Source: Pseudomonas yamanorum (lineage in GTDB: Bacteria > Pseudomonadota > Gammaproteobacteria > Pseudomonadales > Pseudomonadaceae). From it: a stretch of 64,000 nucleotides of DNA. Below the pieces are notes generated by a model. That model had not been told where the DNA came from. It made no database searches and saw nothing but the letters and a program-made list of their open reading frames with translations. This document shows positions 1 through 9,776 of this stretch, piece by piece. The DNA is taken from positions 6,820,001 through 6,884,000 of the forward strand of contig NZ_LT629793.1 in assembly GCF_900105735.1 (NCBI RefSeq). The letters are read 5' to 3'. The position numbers and the translations under genes are program-made. The first letter of the stretch is position 1; each line of letters starts with the position of its first letter.

Positions 1-2336
1 TCACTCAGCATCTCCAAGGCTTGGCGAGAAGCAGCGAGCGCATCTCGGTCGTTGAGCGCTTCCCTTGCTGCCCTGGCCTTGGCAATGTAATTCGCGCTCG
101 GTACGTTGCCGGTAACTCTCGGTTGATAGTTGCCATCGTGATGTCGGAACAGGTAGACCTGGCACGCATTTCTGCGATGGGCAGGAAGGTGTTGTTGGAT
201 GTCTTTAATAAACTCGTTGCTGTGACAGGTGACGATTAGTTGGATTTGAGCGAAGTGGTCGCCCTCAAAGATCGCCTCTCGGATTCCGCCTCGATGGTCA
301 TGGTCGATGGCATTGATGGCATCGTCGAAAACGATAACTGGGCAGCCGATGCTCTTCGCTTTGGTCATCAAAATGGCAAGGCCGAGACAGCGTATATGCC
401 CCTCGCTCAGAACGTGGAGCGCATCGACGCGGGCCCCAGGATTTCCCCGGAAGCTGATTTCGATCTTTTCTTCGCCAGTCAGAGGCAGATGCAGCGCGGA
501 TAGCTTGTCCTCGTCGCGATCATTGCGATTGAATGCGTTATAGAGGTCTCTGGCAGCGTCATTCAGCCCAGCCATTAGCTGACCAGGGAGTTGATCTCTA
601 TAAGATCTAAGTACTTCGAGAAATCTGTCGTAGGCGGTCTTGTACGGCCTGTCGCGGGCGATATCTAGTCTCTCCTGCTCCGCTTGTGCGATCAACCCAG
701 CATTTGTTTCGTCGAATGCTTTGATGCGGTTACGTGCTGCTTCGATATCCGCTTGCAGTTGTTGCCGCTTGAGATCCTGCGCTTGCACCTTTAGCTGGAA
801 TTCGTTAAGTCGCCGACGTTCATCGATGTGCGGTTGTCGATCTCGCTGAGCCGTCCTTGACGCCTCGTCTTGAGCGGTCATGCGGTCTAATACGCCGAGG
901 ATCTCATCCAGCGAAGGCAATCCGCGCTGGCCTGTGGGGGGCTGGGGATAGATATCTGTCCACCAACGACCGACAGGCTCCGCGGGGAGCTGCAGAGCCC
1001 ATCGACCGACTACTGATTCCTCTTCTTGGTGAGCAGTTATGAACGCGTTGAGGGGGGAGAACATCTGCCGCAACGCGCGAGATGCTTGGCCAAGTTTTAC
1101 CTCAATGGTCTGCTGTTGCTCTTGAAGGGCACCCAGCTCTTCAAGCTGCTGCAAGCCGTCTACTGCCTTCTTAAACGGATCTGCGGCAACATGAGCGTCA
1201 CCGTTCAATGGTGTGTCGCAAGCGGGGCAGCGGTCTCCAACAGTCTGCTGCAAGGCGAGAACAGAGTTGTACAGTGCCTTGAAGGACACTTGGTCGCTCT
1301 TGGCCCGAAGAGAATCGATAACCGCATCAAGCTCCTGGGAGCACTGGTGTGCCTCTGCGAAAGCATCCTGGAGACCTTGTCGTGTGACACCAAGAACACT
1401 CGGTGGAACCGCTTCCAGGATGCCATCAAGCTCTTGGAGACGTCCTGAAGATTCTCCTGTACCAATCAAGCCCTTCAGGGTTTGATAAGTGAGTTCAACT
1501 GCGTACTCTTTGGCTAGAGAGGATTCCTCTTCGTCCAGCAATTGCTGGGAGGCAGCTTCTCCATTAACGGTTGCTTGGTCTGCCTTCAGCGCGTTCCGGC
1601 GCATCGTCAAGGTGGTTTGTAGTTCTGCGACCAGAACAAGCTGTCCGTCGATGGTCTCGTTGAAGTGGCCTACGAATTCATTGAACTGGTCCATACCAAA
1701 GAGTGTGGCAATCAGTTCGGCTCGCTGAGCATTAGGCCGGGCAGCGATTCTTGAAAATGCGTCGATTCGGTTTTTTTCTATAAAACAGAAGCGGTAGGTG
1801 TCGAGATTTGCAGCAACGTCGACCTCGCGTCCTTGTTGATCCGTAGCCTTCAGAACTGGCGGATCGAATCGTCTGTCGTGGACATTTGCCAGATACGTCC
1901 TTGCCGCAATACGTTTGTTACCGGCCTCTTCGACATCCCCAAGAAGAGCATATTCCAATCCTTCGCAAAGGCTGGTTTTCCCACTGCCATTGGGGCCGTA
2001 GAAAAGGATGATCTGCTTTGTTAGGTCGAAAGGCTCAGGTGCTCGGAATCCCCTAAATGGACCGAGCGTTAGGTGACGCAACCTAACCCATGGCCAGACG
2101 CCTGCGTTTGCTTCAGCGACGTCGGCTGGAGGCGCCTCAACCGTACCATCAAGCTCTCGCCGCATTAGGCCTACTAGAAAGGTTGAGCGCTGGCTTCGTT
2201 GTCGTGAGGTTCCCGCCAATTCGTCAAAGTTAGCAAAGGCCAAAGTAGCCAGGCGGCGCACGCCGCCGGGAACTTGCCTATCTGGCTGGTAAATCCAGTG
2301 CACGAAGCGTTCAAAATCCTGTCTTGCCGATGCCAT
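1..2336 (-). CDS. Rad50/SMC-like AAA ATPase with CPxC hook, partial (3' end outside window)
   Basis: The frame is open from an ATG at 2336 to the left edge, giving about 778 visible residues; the C-terminus is missing. A ribosome site (GGGAGGT) lies just before the ATG. Visible motifs are a Walker A box FYGPNGSGKTS around residues 112-122, a coiled-coil-rich middle with RCPACDTP near residue 370, the ABC signature LSEGH near residue 640, and a Walker B stretch PVIVFDDAINAID near residue 665. This is the layout of Rad50/SbcC-type ATPases, where the CPxC pair forms a zinc hook at the coiled-coil tip. The tRNase RloC has the same layout, but its nuclease part cannot be checked because the end is cut off. 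It is divergent from the XRE-nuclease-STAND gene (about 190 nt between starts), so a shared defence locus is likely but is inference. Family architecture is well supported; the exact function is not. Confidence 0.85.
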   Translation of the reverse strand, partial: MASARQDFERFVHWIYQPDRQVPGGVRRLATLAFANFDELAGTSRQRSQRSTFLVGLMRRELDGTVEAPPADVAEANAGVWPWVRLRHLTLGPFRGFRAPEPFDLTKQIILFYGPNGSGKTSLCEGLEYALLGDVEEAGNKRIAARTYLANVHDRRFDPPVLKATDQQGREVDVAANLDTYRFCFIEKNRIDAFSRIAARPNAQRAELIATLFGMDQFNEFVGHFNETIDGQLVLVAELQTTLTMRRNALKADQATVNGEAASQQLLDEEESSLAKEYAVELTYQTLKGLIGTGESSGRLQELDGILEAVPPSVLGVTRQGLQDAFAEAHQCSQELDAVIDSLRAKSDQVSFKALYNSVLALQQTVGDRCPACDTPLNGDAHVAADPFKKAVDGLQQLEELGALQEQQQTIEVKLGQASRALRQMFSPLNAFITAHQEEESVVGRWALQLPAEPVGRWWTDIYPQPPTGQRGLPSLDEILGVLDRMTAQDEASRTAQRDRQPHIDERRRLNEFQLKVQAQDLKRQQLQADIEAARNRIKAFDETNAGLIAQAEQERLDIARDRPYKTAYDRFLEVLRSYRDQLPGQLMAGLNDAARDLYNAFNRNDRDEDKLSALHLPLTGEEKIEISFRGNPGARVDALHVLSEGHIRCLGLAILMTKAKSIGCPVIVFDDAINAIDHDHRGGIREAIFEGDHFAQIQLIVTCHSNEFIKDIQQHLPAHRRNACQVYLFRHHDGNYQPRVTGNVPSANYIAKARAAREALNDRDALAASRQALEMLS

Positions 2337-2457
2337 GCCACCTCCCTTTGATCAGCGGTATCTGTAGCTAGCGTACCGTATGGGTCGTAGGGCTCACCAG
2401 GAGCACCTGAGTAGATATTCAGCCTTGGCTGTAAGCAGGCCCGTATCCTAGGTGATC

Positions 2458-2485
2458 TTGACGTTTTCACATTCTCGCTTATTCT
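2458..2485 (+). promoter_or_regulatory. Candidate sigma70 promoter of the XRE-nuclease-STAND gene
   Basis: TTGACG (2458-2463) and TATTCT (2480-2485) are spaced by 16 nt. They lie 40 nt upstream of the ATG at 2525 and directly before the inverted repeat at 2487-2505. This was found by eye only; neither box is a perfect consensus. Confidence 0.45.
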
Positions 2486-2486
2486 G

Positions 2487-2505
2487 AAACACAATTAATG
2501 TGTTT
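2487..2505. promoter_or_regulatory. Inverted-repeat operator candidate (AAACACA-N5-TGTGTTT)
   Basis: This is a perfect 7-bp inverted repeat with a 5-nt A/T spacer. It sits between the candidate -10 box and the ribosome site (GGAGGG, 2515-2520) of a gene whose product begins with an XRE helix-turn-helix. XRE/Cro repressors bind such short palindromes, so autoregulation at this site is a reasonable inference. No second copy was noticed nearby. Confidence 0.5.
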
Positions 2506-2524
2506 TTGAATTTTGGAGGGTGGC

Positions 2525-5500
2525 ATGGTCAAGTATCCCGAGTTCGCAGCGCTCATTGTCACCCTCAGAAGCGCTAAGGGGTGGAAGCAAAAGGAGTTTT
2601 CTACCAGTGCAGGCCTCACTCAGCAGACGGTTAGTCGCTGGGAGAAGGGTGCGTCCCGTCCGAGGGCGGAAGAGCTGCCTCGCCTCGCTGCTCTTCTAGA
2701 GGCGGAGTTGGGCGTTATGGCTACCGCTGCTGGATATGTACAGCCTGCTCCAGTCAGCAGTCAGCCTGAAGGTGCGCCGACCTATGACGCTCCGCTTCCA
2801 GTGCATTCTTTGCGACCTGACAGCTTCGAAAACTTTAGTGCTGATTTTCTTCACCGGTACTACCGTAGTCGTGCCGGCGTAGTAAATCGCTTTGGTGGTA
2901 ATGGCAGCAAACAATACGGTATCGATATCGAGGTGCGCGGGGGCACTTTCGTGCATACATTTCAATGCAAGCGTGTAGAAGAATTTGGGGCGCAAAAAGT
3001 CCACGATGCTGTGGCCGAACACACTTATGTGTCAGATCTCAAGGTGCTGTTGCTTTCCAATATCGCAAGTCCTAAAGCCCGCCAGGCAATTGCTCAGTAT
3101 GATGGGTGGAAGCTGTGGGATCGGATAGATATCTCAGCAAAATTCCGTGAGCTATCAATGGTTGATCGAAGGGATTTGGTCGACATTTATTTTCGAGGGC
3201 AACGCCAGGCACTTCTTGGTGAGCCGGAGTCGGGGCCATTTCAGATGGCCGAAGAGTTCTTTAAGGGTTTCACGGATAATAGTCGCTTTTTCAATCATGC
3301 CTGGACTTTAGTAGGCAGGGAGGAAGAGTTAGAAAGGCTGGCTGCAGATGTTCTCGATGACAATCTCCTGGTTACGATGCTTCTGGGGGCTCCGGGGAAC
3401 GGGAAGACTCGACTTCTACGAGAGGTTGTTGAGAGGGTGCGAGGGGCGCGGCCGGATATATGTATTCTTTTTGTTTCTCCGACGGAAGATGTCAAGGCAC
3501 AACATTTAGACGAGTTGGGGGGCGATGCGAAGCTATTAATTATCGACGATGCCCATGATCGTGATGATCTTGTCCAGTTGATGCGGTATGCGTCAGTGGC
3601 AGAGAACAGGGCAAGGTTGTTGATTTCATTGCGGCCATACGGTCGAGCTATGGTTCGTAATCAAGCCTCACTTGTAGCTATGGATAGCCCTCAGGTAGCG
3701 AGTGTGGAGTTGAGGCCGCGTACTAAGCAGGATGCAAAGATCCTTGCTTTGCAGGTATTGCAAGCCTCGGGCGGGCCGATCGAGGCGGCAGATATCATTG
3801 CGGAACTGACATACCCCACGCCGCTTGTGACCGTGCTAGCTGCTCAGATAGTCGCCAAGGAGAATGTTCCGCCGGCGTTGATTGGCAACAGCGAGAACTT
3901 TCAGGAGCATGTGCTTGCCAGGCTGGAAGATATTATTGCTGGCAAAATTGTGACTGGGCAGGACGTTCCCAAGCTTCAAGCCGTTCTTCAGATGGTCGCA
4001 TTGCTGCAGCCTGTGGTGTTCGATGATCCGGCTTTCCTCCGGATCTTGCAGGAGGTTGAGGGGCTGGGGCATGAGGATGCTCAGCGCCTGCTTCGTCTCC
4101 TCGGTGAGGGGGGAGTTCTCTTTAAGCGCGGTCTTCGTCACCGGCTGGCTCCGGACCTGCTGGCTGACTCCGTCATCCAGCGCAACTTTATTGGTATTGA
4201 TGGATCCGTAACCCCCAAAGTTGAGCGTGTTTTCGAGCTCGCTGACTCTGAGTACCTGAAATATCTATTAGTCAACCTAGGGCGTCTTGACTGGCGTTTG
4301 CGGAATGGTGATCCAGAGGGCAGCACATTGCTATCCAGTATTGGACGAAAGCTCCAATGGCACGGGGAGTACCATAATCCGCACGTTCATGCCGTCGAGG
4401 CCGTGGCTTACTATCAGCCGCGGCTGGCACTCAACTTCGCTGAGCGGCTTATAGAGGAAGGTCATGGGGATGACGGCGGCGTATGCGGGATGATTCGCAA
4501 CGCTGTCTTCAACCCGGAAGTTTTGGAAGAAGGGTGTGTGTTGCTATGGCGGGCGGGGCGAGGAGACGCCCGTGCGTTGAACTCGCATCCGAACCACGGA
4601 ATACGAATTCTGAGAGAGCTTGCTGAGTTCTCACCTAACAAGCCAGTGGCTTATGTGGAGCAAGTGGTAGCTTTTGCTACTGAACTGCTGGAGCGCCCTG
4701 TGGCCTTGTCCGGGACTTACACACCTTTCACTATATTAGAAGGGGCGTTAGGTACTGAGATGGAGGAGGTCACTTCGAGTAATCGGAGTTTTACAATTAC
4801 TCGATACAAGCTGGATTTTGAGCTTGCCAAGAGCGTACGGGCGCGAGTGATCGATGTCATGGTCAGCTCCATAGAGCAAGGCCCACACCGGAAGGCATTT
4901 CTTGCTTCCAGTTTGCTTTCTGAGGCGCTTCGCGGCCCTATGCATGGCGGCGAAGATCTTGAAACGTGGGACTTTGCTCACGCTGAATTACTTCAGCGCG
5001 TGCATCTTGTGCTCGAAAATGCTCCGGTTCATCCGGCTGTTCTGGTTCAAACAGCGATATCCGTCAGTTGGCATGCTTTCTATAACGAGAATCAAGCATG
5101 CCGTTCTAGTGCGCGAGCTGTAATTGGGCTGTTGGGTCGTGACCTGCCGAGTCGACTGGTAAGGCTCATTGGTGACGCGTGGGGGCATCAGACGTGGGAT
5201 AGTGACGAGTCTTTCGAGTACAAGGCCCACGAAGCTGAGACTCTCGCTTTGATAGCGGATCTTACGGCCGAGTTTCCCAATGCTCTGGATCTGTATGAGT
5301 TCTTGGATCATTGGCTCAGTGAGATTGGTCACGTCGCAGGTAACGGGTGGGGGAGTTCGTATGTTTTTGTGAACCGCTTGCTTCAGGGGCGTGCAGATCT
5401 TGCTCAAGCGATCATGGCCAGACAGTCGAGCTCCCAGTCGCCCTTGAATTACTTTTCAGGGGCTGCTCTGGCCGTCCTCATAGCAGATCAGAACCGCCAC

Positions 5501-6541
5501 GGTCTTATCGCTGATTTGTTAAGGGCTGATTCGGCGTGTGCTTGGGAAATGGTTTCGGATGCATATGCACGTCAGGCCGATGGATTCTTCACTGATGCTG
5601 ATTTGCCGGTTTTGCGACGCATTTTTCAGTCGAATGACCCTTCTGTTTTACGCAACTCTGCATCTATCGCGCGCCAGATTGCCAAGGGTAATCCAGCGCT
5701 AGCGGTAGAGATGATCTGTACCGCCGATATGGTTGTCTCTCCTCAGGCTACCCATGATTTTTTCATGCTCTTGGCGAGCCGTAGCATCCTCCCCGCGGGA
5801 AGTATCAGTTTTGACCAATGGCGAATTCTTTTGAGAGCGCTAGAGCGGATGCCTGAGCTTGATGATCATTGGGTGATCGAGTTTCTCAAGCAAGCTGTTG
5901 AGGTGGTTCCGGCAGACGTGGTTCAGATGATGAAGGGTAGATTGCAAGCTGTTGGTCGTTGCTTGGGGTATAGATCAATGCGCAGGGATCGTAGTGGTGC
6001 AGGGCTTGGTCTTCTAGCGCATCGTGATGGGCATCGCCTCTTGCAAGAACTTCTTACCTGGGCCGTGGATGGTCAGGTGGGTGACAAGCTGACTATAGAT
6101 ATAGGTGCGTGTGTTTCGGGTCTTTGCGGTAAGTATGAACAGCAGCTGCTCGATTTGCTGCTGTTGCTAACTAAAGGCGGCGGCCAAGCGCACGTAAATG
6201 TTGTCGCAAGCACGTTACGAAGTGCGTACCAGTCGCTCGTGATTCAGGAAGCGGCCTTTGTTAGAGAGCTATTGAGTCAGGCGGAGCTTATTAGCGAGAA
6301 GGCCGTAAGAGATATCTCCTCAGCTTTATGGTCATCCGCCGTATCTGGCGGAAGATCTGGACTGGCTGGAGAGCCCTTTAGTGAGGATTTGGCACTTAGG
6401 GAACATGCAGAAAAGACCCTCAAAGGTATGAGCAGGATGGATCCAGCGTATAGGCTGTACGGGGGGCTGCTTCAACACGCCAAGGACAACATAGATCGGC
6501 AGGCAGACGAAAGGCGCGCGATGGAGCTGGAGGACGAGTAA
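2525..6541 (+). CDS. XRE-HTH / Mrr-like nuclease / STAND NTPase giant protein
   Basis: 1,338 aa from the ATG at 2525; GGAGGG at 2515-2520 decides this start over an upstream TTG. Residues 1-68 are a Cro/XRE helix-turn-helix (KQKEFSTSAGLTQQTVSRWE). Residues about 90-220 match a PD-(D/E)xK Mrr-like fold, with GIDIEV followed by FQCKR as the likely catalytic D...QxK. A Walker A box GAPGNGKTRLL lies near residue 288 and a Walker B box LLIIDDAHD near 337, as in STAND/AAA signalling NTPases. The remaining roughly 950 residues are helix-rich without a recognised repeat and would be the sensor part. Nuclease-STAND-helical layouts are known from antiviral STAND (Avs) proteins; the added DNA-binding head is unusual. 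Base composition looks AT-richer than the core genes. A defence role is inference. Confidence 0.85.
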   Translation: MVKYPEFAALIVTLRSAKGWKQKEFSTSAGLTQQTVSRWEKGASRPRAEELPRLAALLEAELGVMATAAGYVQPAPVSSQPEGAPTYDAPLPVHSLRPDSFENFSADFLHRYYRSRAGVVNRFGGNGSKQYGIDIEVRGGTFVHTFQCKRVEEFGAQKVHDAVAEHTYVSDLKVLLLSNIASPKARQAIAQYDGWKLWDRIDISAKFRELSMVDRRDLVDIYFRGQRQALLGEPESGPFQMAEEFFKGFTDNSRFFNHAWTLVGREEELERLAADVLDDNLLVTMLLGAPGNGKTRLLREVVERVRGARPDICILFVSPTEDVKAQHLDELGGDAKLLIIDDAHDRDDLVQLMRYASVAENRARLLISLRPYGRAMVRNQASLVAMDSPQVASVELRPRTKQDAKILALQVLQASGGPIEAADIIAELTYPTPLVTVLAAQIVAKENVPPALIGNSENFQEHVLARLEDIIAGKIVTGQDVPKLQAVLQMVALLQPVVFDDPAFLRILQEVEGLGHEDAQRLLRLLGEGGVLFKRGLRHRLAPDLLADSVIQRNFIGIDGSVTPKVERVFELADSEYLKYLLVNLGRLDWRLRNGDPEGSTLLSSIGRKLQWHGEYHNPHVHAVEAVAYYQPRLALNFAERLIEEGHGDDGGVCGMIRNAVFNPEVLEEGCVLLWRAGRGDARALNSHPNHGIRILRELAEFSPNKPVAYVEQVVAFATELLERPVALSGTYTPFTILEGALGTEMEEVTSSNRSFTITRYKLDFELAKSVRARVIDVMVSSIEQGPHRKAFLASSLLSEALRGPMHGGEDLETWDFAHAELLQRVHLVLENAPVHPAVLVQTAISVSWHAFYNENQACRSSARAVIGLLGRDLPSRLVRLIGDAWGHQTWDSDESFEYKAHEAETLALIADLTAEFPNALDLYEFLDHWLSEIGHVAGNGWGSSYVFVNRLLQGRADLAQAIMARQSSSQSPLNYFSGAALAVLIADQNRHGLIADLLRADSACAWEMVSDAYARQADGFFTDADLPVLRRIFQSNDPSVLRNSASIARQIAKGNPALAVEMICTADMVVSPQATHDFFMLLASRSILPAGSISFDQWRILLRALERMPELDDHWVIEFLKQAVEVVPADVVQMMKGRLQAVGRCLGYRSMRRDRSGAGLGLLAHRDGHRLLQELLTWAVDGQVGDKLTIDIGACVSGLCGKYEQQLLDLLLLLTKGGGQAHVNVVASTLRSAYQSLVIQEAAFVRELLSQAELISEKAVRDISSALWSSAVSGGRSGLAGEPFSEDLALREHAEKTLKGMSRMDPAYRLYGGLLQHAKDNIDRQADERRAMELEDE

Positions 6542-7161
6542 TGGCGATACATCTGGGATGTCTCAAGTGAGCCAACCAGGCGAAGGCTCCTCGCTCTCTG
6601 TATCCTTTTCGTTGATCGACCATGCTGTCGCTAGCGTCCTTACCTTGCAAATTTCTCCATCGCGCCCGCCAGCAAAGCTGCGCGCGAATGACGGTGAAGC
6701 AGACGGCAAAGTCACGTATCGATCACTGCCAATCCCTTTAAGTACGCGGGCTTAGGCGAGTTGCTGATGATTGAGTGCGCTACGTCAATGCTATCCAGGC
6801 CCAGCCCTCTAACTATGATGTATTGCCCCTGGTCCATGGTTCTCACCAAAAACTGTACATCTGCCTAGTTGAGTTGACCTCGTCAGAACGAGCCAGGGTA
6901 GTGATTGGATGAAACCCGATACCGCATGCAGACGGTTAGCCCTTACTCCCAGCCGGCCGCCTTCGACCTACAACAGGCGGTGGCGGAAAGCAGCATCCGG
7001 CAATCAGGTCGACAGCTACTCCCCACTCATACAGTTTCCTTCCGTGCACTCATTCAATTCTTGCCGCGGTTCGGTGATCACGTCTTTTATTGACTCGGTC
7101 ACTGATAAACGTTCACCGGGTACGGCTATCATCGCGCGACAACATCCAGAGCGGAGCCGGT
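6542..7161. other. Gene-poor stretch with no recognised gene
   Basis: The stop of the STAND-type gene overlaps an ATG (TAATG) that opens only a 9-codon frame, so a downstream partner may have been lost. Short open frames at 6558-6755 and 6905-7093 encode nothing I recognise and have no clear ribosome sites. I regard the stretch as decayed or non-coding, except for the promoter of the next gene. Confidence 0.5.
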
Positions 7162-8163
7162 ATGCCATTCCCCATCCTGCCGTGGGCAGAAATTTCTAAC
7201 AACTACCGTCGCGGCACTATCTTGCTCGGCAACGGTGCGAGCATCGCGATTGCGCCGACCTTCGCGTATGGCTCTCTGCTGACGCATGCTCGCGAGAATG
7301 AGTTGCTCGACGGCGATGTGCAGCGCCTGTTCGACTTCTTCGAAACCAGTGATTTTGAGCTTGTCCTGCGGCTGGTCTGGCAGGCCAGCAACGTGAACCG
7401 GTCACTTGAAATTCCTGACGAGCGAACGCACCAGGCGTATGTGCGAGTTCGAGACTCCTTAATACAGGCGGTCCGCAGCGTACACCCTGAGTACGAGCAG
7501 GTCACACAACATCTGCCCAACATGTACCAGTACCTTAAAGGGTTCGACACGGTGCTCTCGCTGAACTACGACTTGCTGATCTACTGGACCATGGCGCACG
7601 GCTTTAACGTCGACGATGGTCACAAGTTCAAGGACTGCTTCCGCGACGGCAGTTTTGACGACGATTGGCGGCGATTCCGTTCGCTTTACGGCGAGCGCGA
7701 AAATACCTTGGTCTTCTACCCCCACGGTAGCTTGGCTTTGAGCCGTAATAACGTGGAGGAAGAGTTCAAAATCCATGCTGTAGGCCATGGGCTGCTGGAA
7801 GCGATCCTGCGGCAGTGGCGTAGCGAACGAATTGTGCCTCTGTTCGTCAGTGAGGGGACCGCTGGGCAAAAAATCAACTCAATCCGTAGCAGCTATTACC
7901 TGTCCACGGTCTATCGGGAGGTCCTCACATCGCCACGTAGATCGCTGACCCTGTTCGGCTGGGGACTGGGGGAGCATGACAGGCACCTGCTCAAACGAAT
8001 GCGAGGCAGTGGCATCCAGCGTGTGGCCGTTTCAGTATTTCGGGGCTGCCAGGCTTACTGCAATACGGCCCATCAGATCATCCAGGATGACCTCGGCGAG
8101 GTAGAAGTAGATTTCTTCGATAGTGAGAGTCCCGGCTGCTGGATTCACCCGGCAGACGAATAG
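7162..8163 (+). CDS. DUF4917 (SIR2-like) protein
   Basis: 333 aa from the ATG at 7162, which has GGAG five bases upstream; the frame is open further up to 7090 but without a better start. The protein resembles the DUF4917 family. A glycine-rich N-terminal turn TILLGNGASIAI (about residues 19-30) is followed by TVLSLNYDLLIYW (about 130-142) and by LFGWGLGEHDRHLL near residue 275. This arrangement recalls the NAD-pocket motifs of SIR2-like Rossmann proteins, where GNG/GAG turns and an N-Y-D stretch form the active site. SIR2-like enzymes in defence islands often degrade NAD+ on phage infection, but activity of this family is not established and is inference here. It stands alone, with gene-poor DNA on both sides. 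Confidence 0.75.
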   Translation: MPFPILPWAEISNNYRRGTILLGNGASIAIAPTFAYGSLLTHARENELLDGDVQRLFDFFETSDFELVLRLVWQASNVNRSLEIPDERTHQAYVRVRDSLIQAVRSVHPEYEQVTQHLPNMYQYLKGFDTVLSLNYDLLIYWTMAHGFNVDDGHKFKDCFRDGSFDDDWRRFRSLYGERENTLVFYPHGSLALSRNNVEEEFKIHAVGHGLLEAILRQWRSERIVPLFVSEGTAGQKINSIRSSYYLSTVYREVLTSPRRSLTLFGWGLGEHDRHLLKRMRGSGIQRVAVSVFRGCQAYCNTAHQIIQDDLGEVEVDFFDSESPGCWIHPADE

Positions 8164-9164
8164 ACTGGAGCTTTTGGGAGCTAGAAAGGCCATGCAAACA
8201 GCGTCGCTGCCGGCATGGCTCTACCGGACAGGATTGGCTGCTGCAGAAGACTGCTTTGTCACCCGGTGTGGTAATTGCCGACGACGATGGTCTGAGGTAT
8301 GAACTTCTGCATCACGACCTTGATAGGGATATTGCCGCAGCCTGGACATTCGGCAGGCCAGCGCGCCAATTGGCCAGGTAAGCTGTCAGGTCTTGGCATT
8401 TACTACGCTGCGGTCTCCTTCAAGGGCGATGCCAGTGTGGTCGCATGGCAACATAAGCTTCCCGGTGAAGGCTTTTCTGCGTGTTCCCGGGCTAAGCACC
8501 TAGCTCTTCTTTAATGCCTACATCTAGCCGAGCGGTAGGGATGATGCTTGTGCCTGCACCTGCTTTGGTTCTATTGGGGCGTTGAGTCAGCGGCGGACGA
8601 CATATTTGCGGAAATGTCGGCGCAAATTGCATAGGAGGCGGCGTGACTGTTATCGCCAGCACAGCATTGACCCTGTTGCTGAAACCTTACTGATCCAAGC
8701 TTCTACCTTATGAACCGTTACCAGTGCTGGTTTTTTGCGGATTGCTGTTGGAACATCATGGCATTGGCCAATGGGTCAATTCGACGCCAGCGCCAACAGC
8801 AAGACCTTCGCAAGCGTGTTCGTGCACGGCCTGCGGAAAGGGTGGGCGACCACGTCTTTGGACTTGCGCTTACTTGAGCGGATCTTACGTGGGGCCTAAC
8901 CGCGGATGACCCACCGCTCTGCGAATCTAAAAACCATGTCGTTCGTCTGCTTGGCAAGAGCTATGTCCTGGCTGGAGGTGGGCTTTTGAGAAGGGGAGAG
9001 ATCGATAGATCAGTTGCTTACGGCTGCCGGCTTGGCTATTTCGGCAGGACATATCAGTTATGAACCCGGTAAGCTCCGTTGCCTGCTTTCGTTGTCTTCA
9101 TTAATCGTTGCCGCTCCGAGCAAAGCCAGCGCAGATCCAACGACTACGCACGATGAGGGTTTAT
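8164..9164. other. Roughly 1-kb gene-poor stretch with degraded coding fragments
   Basis: No convincing full gene. On the minus strand 8259-8399 encodes a 46-aa frame starting MPRPDSLPG with a CPGC motif and a hydrophobic C-terminal half; it has no properly spaced ribosome site and may be a gene tail. Plus-strand frames around 8299-8514 and 8724-8909 have irregular composition and no recognisable domain. The stretch looks like decayed accessory DNA. No insertion-sequence ends were identified. Confidence 0.4.
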
Positions 9165-9665
9165 ATGTTCAAGGTTAAAAAAACACGTCCAAAGTTGCAC
9201 GTTGTTGTGAGGGCATCCCGGGAGCTGGCACTCGCCTTCGCGTTGGGAGGAGTGCCAGTTCTGTTAAATTCAGAGTCGTCAGCACAGTTCAAGGCAATGC
9301 TGGACCTTTTACTCGCGGCACCTTTTTTGATGGGCTACTACGCATGGCTGTGTTTAGCATTCGCGGTGGCTGCAATTGTTAAATACAAGTGGAGGTTCAT
9401 GTCCGCTCGGTATCAGCGTTGGCTCGACGCTGTGCATCTTTTTTTAGGTGACATTGGTGGAAGTTTTTTGACCGCAGGCAGAACGGGTCTAGGAGCGATA
9501 CTGGGATTTTTGACGGTTTGGCACTGGGTCGAACCGGACTCGTTGAGCGCTGAGAATGTAATTCGTACGCTTGTTATGGTTTTCAGTCTCACTTTACTTA
9601 GCGTGATGCTGGCGTTGGGCGAAGAAACTTTGAAAGACCCAAAGCTAGCAGCAGCCAGTAAATAG
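9165..9665 (+). CDS. Small multi-pass membrane protein, function unknown
   Basis: 166 aa from the ATG at 9165, preceded by GAGGG five bases upstream; another ATG at 9153 is possible. The N-terminus is basic (MFKVKKTRPK). About three or four hydrophobic segments follow, near residues 20-35, 48-70, 103-122 and 132-153, so it is probably an inner-membrane protein. I recognise no family. It lies 111 nt before the DUF2971 gene in the same direction, so the two could be co-transcribed. If the island is a defence locus, a membrane partner of this kind would fit an effector, but nothing in the sequence shows that. Confidence 0.6.
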   Translation: MFKVKKTRPKLHVVVRASRELALAFALGGVPVLLNSESSAQFKAMLDLLLAAPFLMGYYAWLCLAFAVAAIVKYKWRFMSARYQRWLDAVHLFLGDIGGSFLTAGRTGLGAILGFLTVWHWVEPDSLSAENVIRTLVMVFSLTLLSVMLALGEETLKDPKLAAASK

Positions 9666-9776
9666 CTCTTCGAAGATCTGCCGCCAAGGGGGGGGGACGA
9701 CATTCATCATTCAGTTTTGATGATTGTGACAAGCTGCTAAGGATGCTGGCAGCGTAGGTAAATTGGGGCTCTAGGT

